Below, one piece after another: positions 4,948-10,219 of a DNA stretch of 10,219 nt. The DNA lies in the NCBI GenBank assembly GCA_035546335.1, contig DATKDP010000059.1:1-10219 (forward strand), written 5' to 3'. Below the pieces are notes generated by a model, which did not search any database, was not told the DNA's origin, and saw only the letters and a list, made by a program, of their open reading frames with translations. The translations under genes were made by a program, and so were the position numbers. The stretch comes from DATKDP01 sp035546335. Lineage in GTDB: Bacteria > Acidobacteriota > Thermoanaerobaculia > Gp7-AA8. The first letter of the stretch is position 1. The number at the start of each line of letters is the position of its first letter.

Positions 4948-6477
4948 TCACCCCTTCGGGGTGTCCCGACGGTAGTGGGCGATCACCGCATCGACGAGAG
5001 CGGCGATCGAAGGGAGCGGCGCTTCGATGCCGATCGGTACGTCGAGGCCGCGGAGAGTCTCGCTGGTCGAGGGGCCGATCGAGGCGACGACCGCGCGATC
5101 GAGCAGCGTCGCTTTCTCGTCAGCCCCGAGCCGCTCGAAAAGATTCGTCACCGTGGAGGAGCTGGTGAAGGTGACGCAATCGATCGAGCCGGCGGAGAGC
5201 AGCGCTCGCAGCTCGTCCAGCCCCTCGTCCGTCGCCTTCGTTTCATAGGCCACCGCGAGATCGACCCTCCCTCCGCGCCGCCGCAGCTCGTCGATCAGCT
5301 CGTCGCGCCCCGCAGCAGCGCGGACGACCGCCGTGCTCACTCCCGACTGATCCTCGGGGAGGAGCGGAAGAAGCGCGGCCGACTGGAACTTCTCCGGAAC
5401 GAGATCCGCGGCGAGTCCAAGGTTTCGCAGAGCCCCCGCCGTCGTCTCCCCCACCGCGGCGATCTCGAGCCGGGAGAGAGCCCGCGCATCGCGCCCCTTC
5501 TCGAACAGCCTCTCGAAGAACGCCGCAACGCCGTTGGTCGAGGTGAAGACCAGACGGTCGTACTCACCGATCCGGTCGATCACCGAATCGAGCGATGCCC
5601 AGGAGTCCGACGGCGCCGCGATCTCGACCATCGGAAACTCGAGAACGATCGCTCCCGCATCCTCGAGCAGCCGCCTCAGATCCGACGCCTGCTCCCGGGC
5701 GCGTGTGACCACGATGCGCCGCCCGAAGAGCGGACGCTTCTCGAACCATTCGATCGATTCGCGCAGCGCGACGACGCGTCCAACGACCACCAGCGCCGGT
5801 GCCGGCAGCTCCGCCTCCTGCACGCGCGCCGCGATCGTCGCCAGTGTCCCTGTGACCGTTCGCTGTTCGGCCGTCGTCGCTTTCGCGATGACCGCCACCG
5901 GCATGTGGCTGTTCATTCCGCGCGAGACGAGCTGCTCACAGATCGACGAAAGCCTTCCCAGCCCCATGAGAAAGACGAGCGTCCCCGAGCTCGCAGCGAG
6001 CCGTTCCCAGTCGATCCCGCTCGACTCGTCGCTCTCGTGCCCGGTGATCAGACTCACGCTCGTGGCCAGACTGCGGTGCGTCACCGGAATCCCCGCATAC
6101 GCCGGTCCGGCGATCGCCGACGAGATTCCGGGAACGACCTCGAAGTCGACGCCGTTGCGGCTCAGCTCTTCCGCCTCTTCTCCGCCGCGGCCGAAGACGA
6201 AGGGATCTCCTCCCTTGAGTCGAACCACGCGATTTCCCCTCTTCGCTTCGTCGACGAGAATCTGATTCGTCGTCTCCTGCGGCAGGGTGTGGCGGCTCGC
6301 CCGCTTTCCCGCATCGACCACGCGCACTCCGGGCGCGATCATGCGGAGAATCGCCGGAGAGACGAGCGCGTCGACGACCACGACATCGGCTTCCTGCAGC
6401 AGCTTCGCCGCTTTCAGCGTGAGAAGGGCGGGGTCGCCCGGACCTGCTCCGACGAGAAAGACCTTACCTTCCGGCAC
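4948..6477 (-). CDS. cobA-hemD: Fused uroporphyrinogen-III C-methyltransferase / uroporphyrinogen-III synthase, 509 aa
   Basis: Bifunctional enzyme. The N-terminal SUMT domain (about 1-245) methylates uroporphyrinogen III with S-adenosylmethionine to precorrin-2, the entry to siroheme and cobalamin. The C-terminal HemD domain (about 250-509) closes hydroxymethylbilane to uroporphyrinogen III. SUMT hallmarks are VGAGPGDP (9-16), LKGGDPFVFGRGGEE (87-101) and VVPGISSAIAGPAYAGIPVT (114-133). HemD begins at GRRIVVTRAREQ (252-263) and has FTSTNGVAAFF, FTSSSTVTNLF and SIGPSTSETL. The GTG at 6477 was chosen because VPEGKVFLVGAG matches the family start and GAGGAGG lies 9 nt upstream; the open extension to 6609 merely overlaps hemC. 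It overlaps hemC by 14 nt and closes the operon. The fusion is known in several bacteria; no precorrin-2 dehydrogenase (Met8/CysG-N) domain is attached. Confidence 0.94.
   Translation of the reverse strand: MPEGKVFLVGAGPGDPALLTLKAAKLLQEADVVVVDALVSPAILRMIAPGVRVVDAGKRASRHTLPQETTNQILVDEAKRGNRVVRLKGGDPFVFGRGGEEAEELSRNGVDFEVVPGISSAIAGPAYAGIPVTHRSLATSVSLITGHESDESSGIDWERLAASSGTLVFLMGLGRLSSICEQLVSRGMNSHMPVAVIAKATTAEQRTVTGTLATIAARVQEAELPAPALVVVGRVVALRESIEWFEKRPLFGRRIVVTRAREQASDLRRLLEDAGAIVLEFPMVEIAAPSDSWASLDSVIDRIGEYDRLVFTSTNGVAAFFERLFEKGRDARALSRLEIAAVGETTAGALRNLGLAADLVPEKFQSAALLPLLPEDQSGVSTAVVRAAAGRDELIDELRRRGGRVDLAVAYETKATDEGLDELRALLSAGSIDCVTFTSSSTVTNLFERLGADEKATLLDRAVVASIGPSTSETLRGLDVPIGIEAPLPSIAALVDAVIAHYRRDTPKG
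4949..4963 (-). terminator. Hairpin over the cobA-hemD stop codon
   Basis: CACCCC-TTC-GGGGTG is a perfect 6-bp stem with a 3-nt loop overlapping the last codons and stop of cobA-hemD. There is no T-run after it on the minus strand, so intrinsic termination is doubtful; it may protect the 3' end or act with Rho. Confidence 0.3.
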
Positions 6478-7399
6478 GGCGGCTCGCCTCCTCGAGCAGC
6501 TCGACCGCTCCCTCGTCGCGCATCCGTCCGGCGGCGCGATCGATGAGCTCGTCCGGTCTCGCTGCCGTTCCCTCTTCGGTGAACCGGACCACGCGCGTGA
6601 GGCCGCCATCGGAGAGGAAGACGCGCAGCGTAATGTTCGGATGGTCGATCGCGGCGTGCACGCCGATCGCCGACGTGCAGTCGAGAATCGTCTCGAAGCG
6701 CTGGAGCAGACCGCGCTCGATCCGGGCCGCGAGCGCGGCGATCGGGTCGGTGATGCTGCGCGCGACCTCCAGCATCTCGTCGCGGCTCCCCAGCGTCTCG
6801 ATCGCCACGATGCCCTGGCCCGCCGCCGGGATCATCCGATCGAGCGAGAAGTGCTCGACGATCTCCGCACCGCGTCCGAGACGCGTCAATCCGGCGGCGG
6901 CGAGCACGGCACCGTGATAGAGGCCCTGGCGAAGCTTCTCCATTCGTGTGTCGACATTTCCTCGGATTTCCTCGATCCGAACATCGGGAAAATGATGGAG
7001 AAGCTGGGCGCGGCGCCGAGGGGAGCTGGTACCGATCACAGCGCCGGCAGGAATCGCGTCCAGTCTCAGTCCGGAGGGTTGCACCCAGGCGTCACGCGGG
7101 TCGGCACGCTCGAGAAATCCGGCGAGACGAAATGCCGCGGGGATGACCGACGGAACGTCCTTGAGGCTGTGGACGGCGAAGTCGATCTCCTCGCGTCCGA
7201 GCGCCTCTTCGATCTCCTTGATGAAAAGTCCCTTTCCGCCGATCGATGCGAGCGAGACGTCGCGACGGAGATCGCCGGTGGTGCGGATGACCCGCAGCTC
7301 CGACTCGAGTCCCTTCTCCGCCAGCCGTGCGGCGACCTGATTCGCCTGCCAGAGCGCGAGCTGGCTGCCGCGCGTTCCGATGCGGATCGGGCGCGTCAT
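6464..7399 (-). CDS. hemC: Hydroxymethylbilane synthase (porphobilinogen deaminase), 311 aa
   Basis: Polymerises four porphobilinogens into hydroxymethylbilane on a dipyrromethane cofactor in the cytosol. Evidence: IRIGTRGSQLALWQAN (5-20), RTTGDLRRDVSLASIGGKG (39-57), FAVHSLKDVPS (74-84) with the catalytic aspartate D81, GTSSPRRRAQL (123-133), EIRGNVDTRMEKL (144-156) and PAAGQGIVAIE (191-201). The cofactor cysteine is C241, near E. coli C242, but its surroundings are unusual: ILDCTSAIG where the family normally has G-G-C-x-x-P-(I/V)-(G/A). The start ATG overlaps the hemA stop (ATGA), and the 3' end overlaps cobA-hemD by 14 nt, so the three are tightly coupled. Length is normal. Apart from the cysteine loop nothing suggests loss of function. 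Confidence 0.95.
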   Translation of the reverse strand: MTRPIRIGTRGSQLALWQANQVAARLAEKGLESELRVIRTTGDLRRDVSLASIGGKGLFIKEIEEALGREEIDFAVHSLKDVPSVIPAAFRLAGFLERADPRDAWVQPSGLRLDAIPAGAVIGTSSPRRRAQLLHHFPDVRIEEIRGNVDTRMEKLRQGLYHGAVLAAAGLTRLGRGAEIVEHFSLDRMIPAAGQGIVAIETLGSRDEMLEVARSITDPIAALAARIERGLLQRFETILDCTSAIGVHAAIDHPNITLRVFLSDGGLTRVVRFTEEGTAARPDELIDRAAGRMRDEGAVELLEEASRRAGR

Positions 7400-8664
7400 C
7401 GAAGTCCGAAGATGTTCCGGATCGTCTCGCGAACCGACGCCCCTTCACTCTTCTCTCCATTGGAGGCCGATTCCTTCAGCCGGAGGATGGGGTAGTGAAG
7501 GACTTTGTTGATGATTCCGCGCGAGAGGCTCTCGACCGCGGCTCGCTGTTCCGTCGAGATCGGCCCGAGCTTCCGCAGGCACCGCTCCAGCTCGGCCTGC
7601 CTCATCTCCTCGAGACGCCCCTGCAGCTCGACGATGGTCGGCACCACTTCCTGGCTCATGAGGCGGCGGAGGAACAGCTCGACTTCTCGTTCGACGATCT
7701 CTTCTGCGAGCTCCGCCTTCTGCAGTCGTCGATCGCGGTTGGCGTCGACCACTTGCTGCAGGTCGTCGATGTTGTAGAGATAGGCGCCGTCGACCGACGC
7801 GACCGCCGGATCGATGTTGCGCGGCACCGCGAGGTCGATCAGAAAGATACTGCGGCGCCGTCGTGATTCGAGAGCGCGTGCGATCTGATCGGCGGTGATC
7901 ACGAAGTGGGGCGCGGCCGTGGAGGCGATGACGATGTCGCACGACGCGAGCTGTTGCTCGAGCGCATCGAATCGTACGGCCCCGCCTCGGAAGCGCGATG
8001 CGAGCTCGACCGCCCGATCGAAGGATCGATTGGCGACGAAGACGCGCTCGAGTCCGCCGTCCTGCAGGTACTCCGCCGTCGCCTCTCCCATCTCTCCGGC
8101 GCCGATGACCAGAACGCGGAGTCCTGCGAGATCGCCGAAGATCTTGCGCGCCAGCTCGACGGCGGCGAACGGCACCGAGACGGCGTGCTCACCGATGCCT
8201 GTCTCGGATCGGATCCGCTTCGCGACGTGGAGCGTCGTCTCGTAGAGCTTCTGCAGGGTCGGGTCGAGCGTCTCGAGGTAGCTCGCCTGATGGTAGGAGG
8301 AGCGCACCTGCCCGCCGATCTGCGGCTCGCCGACGATCATCGAATCGAGTCCCGCGGCGACGCGGAAGAGATGCCGGATGACGTCGGCATGGCGCAGCAC
8401 ATAGAGATGTCGCTCGATCTCGGCAGCGGAGAGGCCGGCCCGGCTGGAGAGGAGCGCCACGAGCGGCTCGACGACATCGTCGTGGGAGGCCGAGACGAGA
8501 ATCTCGACTCGATTGCAGGTCGAAAGGATCGTCGCACCGCTGACGCCCTCGCCGCCGCGAACCAGAGCGAGGATGTCAGCCGACTCCCGTTCCGAGACGC
8601 TCACCCTCTCCCGCACCTCGACGGGCGCAGTCTTGTGATTCACTCCGATCAGGACCAGGGACAT
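7396..8664 (-). CDS. hemA: Glutamyl-tRNA reductase, 422 aa
   Basis: First committed enzyme of C5-pathway tetrapyrrole synthesis: NADPH-dependent reduction of glutamyl-tRNA(Glu) to glutamate-1-semialdehyde. The catalytic domain holds GVNHKTAPVEVRE (7-19) and STCNRVE (48-54) with the thioester cysteine C50, then HLFRVAAGLDSMIVGE (98-113) with the conserved H98. The NADPH domain has VLVIGAGEMGEATAEYL (184-200) and ANRS; DLAVPRNIDP follows, then a helical dimerisation domain rich in charged residues to the C-terminus. Length is typical. The ATG at 8664 agrees with the family's start; only a weak AAGG lies 13 nt upstream. A 107-nt gap separates it from the membrane-protein gene, the longest in the operon, so a secondary promoter or RNA processing there is possible. 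This is usually the flux-controlling step. Confidence 0.96.
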   Translation of the reverse strand: MSLVLIGVNHKTAPVEVRERVSVSERESADILALVRGGEGVSGATILSTCNRVEILVSASHDDVVEPLVALLSSRAGLSAAEIERHLYVLRHADVIRHLFRVAAGLDSMIVGEPQIGGQVRSSYHQASYLETLDPTLQKLYETTLHVAKRIRSETGIGEHAVSVPFAAVELARKIFGDLAGLRVLVIGAGEMGEATAEYLQDGGLERVFVANRSFDRAVELASRFRGGAVRFDALEQQLASCDIVIASTAAPHFVITADQIARALESRRRRSIFLIDLAVPRNIDPAVASVDGAYLYNIDDLQQVVDANRDRRLQKAELAEEIVEREVELFLRRLMSQEVVPTIVELQGRLEEMRQAELERCLRKLGPISTEQRAAVESLSRGIINKVLHYPILRLKESASNGEKSEGASVRETIRNIFGLR

Positions 8665-8771
8665 CGCCGAGTCGCCGCCTTACATCGCACCTTGCAAGTT
8701 TTTATCAGAAAACATCATTCCCCGAACGTTCGCCGTCACCTCACTCCGTGCTCTTCGTCACACCGGGGAGC
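8665..8771 (-). other. Gap between ccsA/hemX-like gene and hemA
   Basis: A 107-nt stretch with no ORF. It contains a perfect 10-bp palindrome CGAACGTTCG (8723-8732) and, closer to hemA, an AT-rich patch (8698-8720; GATAAAAACTTGCAAGG on the minus strand) unusual for this DNA. Either could mark an internal promoter or operator for hemA; no convincing -35/-10 pair is seen. Confidence 0.25.
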
Positions 8772-9557
8772 TCATCCATGCTGAATCCCGAAGATGGCCA
8801 CGAGGATCGAGACGAATGCCGCAGCGCCGACCACCGCGTTCTTCTGCGTCCGGTACGTCCCGCTGACATGCGCCTGCACCAGGACCGCGAAGAGAACCCA
8901 GGCCACGAGCGCTCCGATCTCCTTGGCTCGAAGCGAAAACACTCCCGGCGAGGTGCGATACGCCCAGAGGACTCCCGCGAGAAGGCCGATGGTGTAGATC
9001 GCGAACCCGATCGACAGAGCCCGATAGCTGACCAGCTCGCAGACGCGGAGACTGGGGATCCAGTCGTACAGCCGCCCGCGGTGCTTCATCTTCAGCGCGC
9101 GCTCCTGAATCTGCGCGAGGATCATGAACGCCAGGCCGATCAGCAGACCGGCGATTCCGACCGTCGTGAGCAGCAGATGCGAGGTGAACAGATTCGATCT
9201 CTGCGCTTCGTCGAGATGTGCGAACGGCTCTCCGACGACGAGGCTGATGCTCAGAAGCATCAGGACCAGAGGGTAGACGAAGAAGGCCGCCGCATGGACG
9301 CGATAGCGGATGAAGAGAAACAGCTCCACCAGGAGGATCGTCCATCCGATGAATGCCGCGGTCTCCGGAAGATTCGTCAGAGGCGGATGGCCCGTCCGCG
9401 TACAGATCACGCCGATCCACACCGTGTGCGCGACGAATCCTGCGACCATGCTGACCAGGGCGATGTGCTGGAGCCTGCGGCTGCGGAGCATCAGCGAGAG
9501 GAGGACCGCGAGGGTTCCGAGAAGGTAGAAGAGCGAGGCGATGTAGAGGGCTGGCAT
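8772..9557 (-). CDS. HemX/CcsA-like cytochrome c assembly-family membrane protein, 261 aa
   Basis: Polytopic inner-membrane protein of the CcsA/HemX family (about eight hydrophobic segments, near 3-22, 33-52, 66-86, 89-110, 127-149, 180-201, 212-231, 239-258). CcsA exports and attaches heme in cytochrome c maturation; HemX of Bacillus, found next to hemA, affects HemA abundance. Family residues are visible: H44, N63-L-P-E66 in the first loop, H127 in TSHLLLTTVG, A211-K212-E213 and H230. The tryptophan-rich heme motif of true CcsA (WGxYWxWDPKE) is replaced by TSPGVFSLRAKE (202-213), so HemX is the better label. The ATG at 9557 is the only in-frame start, since TAA and TGA lie just upstream. 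Initiation lacks a good Shine-Dalgarno and is preceded by a GC hairpin. It opens the hem operon, 107 nt before hemA. Confidence 0.85.
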   Translation of the reverse strand: MPALYIASLFYLLGTLAVLLSLMLRSRRLQHIALVSMVAGFVAHTVWIGVICTRTGHPPLTNLPETAAFIGWTILLVELFLFIRYRVHAAAFFVYPLVLMLLSISLVVGEPFAHLDEAQRSNLFTSHLLLTTVGIAGLLIGLAFMILAQIQERALKMKHRGRLYDWIPSLRVCELVSYRALSIGFAIYTIGLLAGVLWAYRTSPGVFSLRAKEIGALVAWVLFAVLVQAHVSGTYRTQKNAVVGAAAFVSILVAIFGIQHG

Positions 9558-9569
9558 GGCTGCGTCGTG

Positions 9570-9591
9570 GCGCGGCCTTCGCGGCCCGCGC
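9570..9591 (-). promoter_or_regulatory. GC-rich hairpin in the hem operon leader
   Basis: On the minus strand GCGCG, a bulged G, GCC, loop GCGAA, GGC, CGCGC form a strong hairpin within the predicted leader of about 32 nt, ending about 12 nt before the ATG. It takes up the only purine-rich AAGG nearby, so it could limit translation or stabilise the RNA. Confidence 0.35.
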
Positions 9592-9595
9592 GCTC

Positions 9596-9625
9596 ATTAG
9601 ATCGCCTTCACGCTAGCCGAGTCAA
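9596..9625 (-). promoter_or_regulatory. Sigma-70 promoter of the hem operon
   Basis: On the minus strand TTGACT (9625-9620; five of six consensus) and TCTAAT (9601-9596; five of six) are separated by 18 nt. Transcription would start near 9589, about 32 nt before the start codon of the first gene. This is the best protein-gene promoter in the window. Confidence 0.7.
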
Positions 9626-9646
9626 AGCACGACGCTCGGTGTCGCA

Positions 9647-9672
9647 GGTCACGGATGTCGTGTGTCGTGACC
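9647..9672. promoter_or_regulatory. Dyad upstream of the hem promoter, candidate operator
   Basis: GGTCACG (9647-9653), 12 nt, CGTGACC (9666-9672) is a perfect 7-bp inverted repeat whose near edge is 21 nt from the -35 box. TGTCGTG is also tandemly doubled across its right part (9656-9669). The position suits an activator or repressor; no regulator family is recognised. Confidence 0.35.
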
Positions 9673-9685
9673 AGGGGCGCCATCC

Positions 9686-9795
9686 CCCGTCATCCTGAGC
9701 GAGACGGATGGGTGGGTGTGAGCGAAGGATCAGCGTTCTCAGACAGTTGCCGATCGCGGCTCCTTCACTCACACACTCCTCCCTCCTCGTTCAGA
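9686..9795 (+). repeat. Long imperfect palindromic repeat, copy B (right end truncated, loop inverted)
   Basis: Left arm starts CCCGTCATCCTGAGCGAG (9686) and ends GAGCGAAGGATC (9731); the loop (about 9732-9760) contains AGACAGTTGCCGATCGC; the right arm TCCTTCACTCACAC to CTCGTTCAG runs to about 9794. The outer GATGACGG present in copy A is missing. Both arms carry the same left/right diagnostic bases as copy A, yet the loop is its reverse complement. Non-coding. Confidence 0.85.
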
Positions 9796-9799
9796 GAGG

Positions 9800-9928
9800 A
9801 AAAAATGGGAGCGGTTCGAAAAGGAGATTGGCGCTTCCTGCCTGAGCAGAATCTGAGCTCGAAGCTCTATCGACGCCCCGGGGCAATTGATCTCGAACCC
9901 GGTATTTCGATCATTCGTAACCGCTCCC
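9800..9928 (-). ncRNA. Probable structured small RNA of about 122-130 nt, family unknown
   Basis: Read on the minus strand from 9928. The 5' end GGGAGCGGTT, one bulged A, CGAA pairs with the 3' end TTCG AACCGCTCCC (9820-9807), a 14-bp closing stem. It is followed directly by A and six T's (9805-9800), a terminator-like U-tract. Between the ends are several further helices: TGATC/GATCA (9913-9909 with 9892-9888), the 13-nt hairpin GAGCT-TCG-AGCTC (9867-9855), and AGATT/AATCT (9854-9850 with 9829-9825) enclosing CTGC-TCAG-GCAG. A promoter with 17-nt spacing places the start exactly at 9928. It does not fit tRNA, 5S, SRP RNA, 6S or the common riboswitches as I know them. A 47-codon ORF on the other strand is less likely. 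Its function is unknown; the hem operon is the nearest gene downstream. Confidence 0.55.
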
Positions 9929-9935
9929 GGCTGCA

Positions 9936-9964
9936 AGCATATCGCTGACCGAGCGTCAGATCAA
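9936..9964 (-). promoter_or_regulatory. Promoter of the putative small RNA
   Basis: On the minus strand TTGATC (9964-9959) and TATGCT (9941-9936) are separated by exactly 17 nt, each matching four of six consensus bases. Seven bases separate the -10 box from the first G of the closing stem at 9928. Confidence 0.5.
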
Positions 9965-10052
9965 TTCCGGATGTCGTGACGATGATGGCGGGAGTGTCGT
10001 CCCCCTCGCAGTCCTACCCAAAAAATATTTGAAAATTCGAGAGTCAAAGGCC

Positions 10053-10079
10053 GGGCTCGGGCGCGGGCGCGGGCTCGGG
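10053..10079 (+). repeat. Hexamer tandem repeat GGGC(T/G)C
   Basis: Four units GGGCTC, GGGCGC, GGGCGC, GGGCTC followed by GGG. A short AT-rich patch (10018-10040, containing AAAAAATATTTGAAAATTC) lies just before it. Nothing else is recognised in 9965-10090. Confidence 0.8.
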
Positions 10080-10090
10080 AAAGGCGCCGG

Positions 10091-10219
10091 TTGCCTGCTT
10101 CGGGACTGAACCTGGTCGGAGTTGAGTATCTCGGTTCTCCGCATGACCACAAGGCCTTTCTCGACCGCATCGCACAGATACTGACCAAATTGATCAAATC
10201 CCGGCGCCCAACCGAGTGA
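10091..10219 (+). other. Short open frame ending at the window edge, possible small gene or C-terminal remnant
   Basis: A frame ending in TGA at the very edge of the window encodes LPASGLNLVGVEYLGSPHDH and then KAFLDRIAQILTKLIKSRR with PTE at the end, 42 residues if the TTG at 10091 is the start. The tail looks like an amphipathic helix with a basic end. No ATG is available: the frame is open back to 9986, but through low-complexity hexamer repeat. GGGAAAGG upstream is a possible ribosome-binding site. I recognise no family; it may be the 3' remnant of a gene whose front was lost. Confidence 0.2.

Noticed and set aside
6478..6609. 44-residue N-terminal extension of the CobA-HemD fusion
   Set aside because: It lies wholly inside hemC, is arginine/serine-rich shadow sequence, and a good ribosome-binding site precedes the GTG at 6477.
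9881..9913. GGGTTCGAGATC on the minus strand, resembling a tRNA T-arm
   Set aside because: The flanking bases do not pair as a T-stem, and no acceptor, D-arm or anticodon arm at tRNA spacing is found.
9805..9948. A 47-codon + strand ORF with AGAGAGGA before its ATG
   Set aside because: The ribosome-binding site is attractive, but only about half of the codons end in G/C and the ORF coincides with a closed-stem structure bearing a promoter and U-tract on the other strand. A noncoding RNA explains more.

Overview
The window is GC-rich (about 60% or more by eye) bacterial chromosome. No gene fixes the phylum. The order ccsA/hemX-like, hemA, hemC, cobA-hemD, the high third-position GC, the AbrB-type toxin-antitoxin pairs and the dispersed hairpin repeats beginning CGTCATCCTGAGCGAG would suit an Acidobacteriota-like organism, but that is inference only.

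Left part (1-4860). An imperfect palindromic repeat (6-122) is followed by a complete mazEF toxin-antitoxin pair on the + strand (293-872). It converges on a two-gene minus-strand unit (896-2638): a beta-ureidopropionase-like amidohydrolase (pydC) followed 3 nt later by a beta-hydroxyacid dehydrogenase. Upstream of pydC lies a 69-bp tandem repeat array carrying perfect hairpins (2742-2898). Before it come a putative 30-residue ORF (2966-3058) and a secreted endonuclease/exonuclease/phosphatase-family protein (3069-4034), both on the minus strand; the latter may be made from a leaderless transcript. A palindrome-rich divergent region separates it from a second + strand toxin-antitoxin locus (4238-4859), with an intact AbrB-type antitoxin and a PIN toxin broken across three frames.

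Right part (4948-9625). One minus-strand tetrapyrrole operon runs from a good promoter (TTGACT, 18 nt, TCTAAT) through a HemX/CcsA-like membrane protein, hemA (glutamyl-tRNA reductase), hemC (hydroxymethylbilane synthase) and a fused cobA-hemD (uroporphyrinogen-III methyltransferase plus synthase). hemA/hemC overlap by 4 nt and hemC/cobA-hemD by 14 nt. Together they take glutamyl-tRNA to glutamate-1-semialdehyde, then porphobilinogen to uroporphyrinogen III and precorrin-2; hemL and hemB are not in the window.

Right end (9626-10219). There is no convincing protein gene. It holds a candidate operator dyad, a second copy of the palindromic repeat, and the most interesting object here: a probable structured small RNA on the minus strand (9928 down to 9800). 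It has a 17-nt-spaced promoter placing the start at the first base of a 14-bp closing stem, several internal hairpins, and six U's right after the stem. A hexamer repeat and a short open frame running to the window edge follow.

A theme worth following is that two unrelated hairpin-repeat families each show a copy whose loop is inverted while its flanks keep their polarity.
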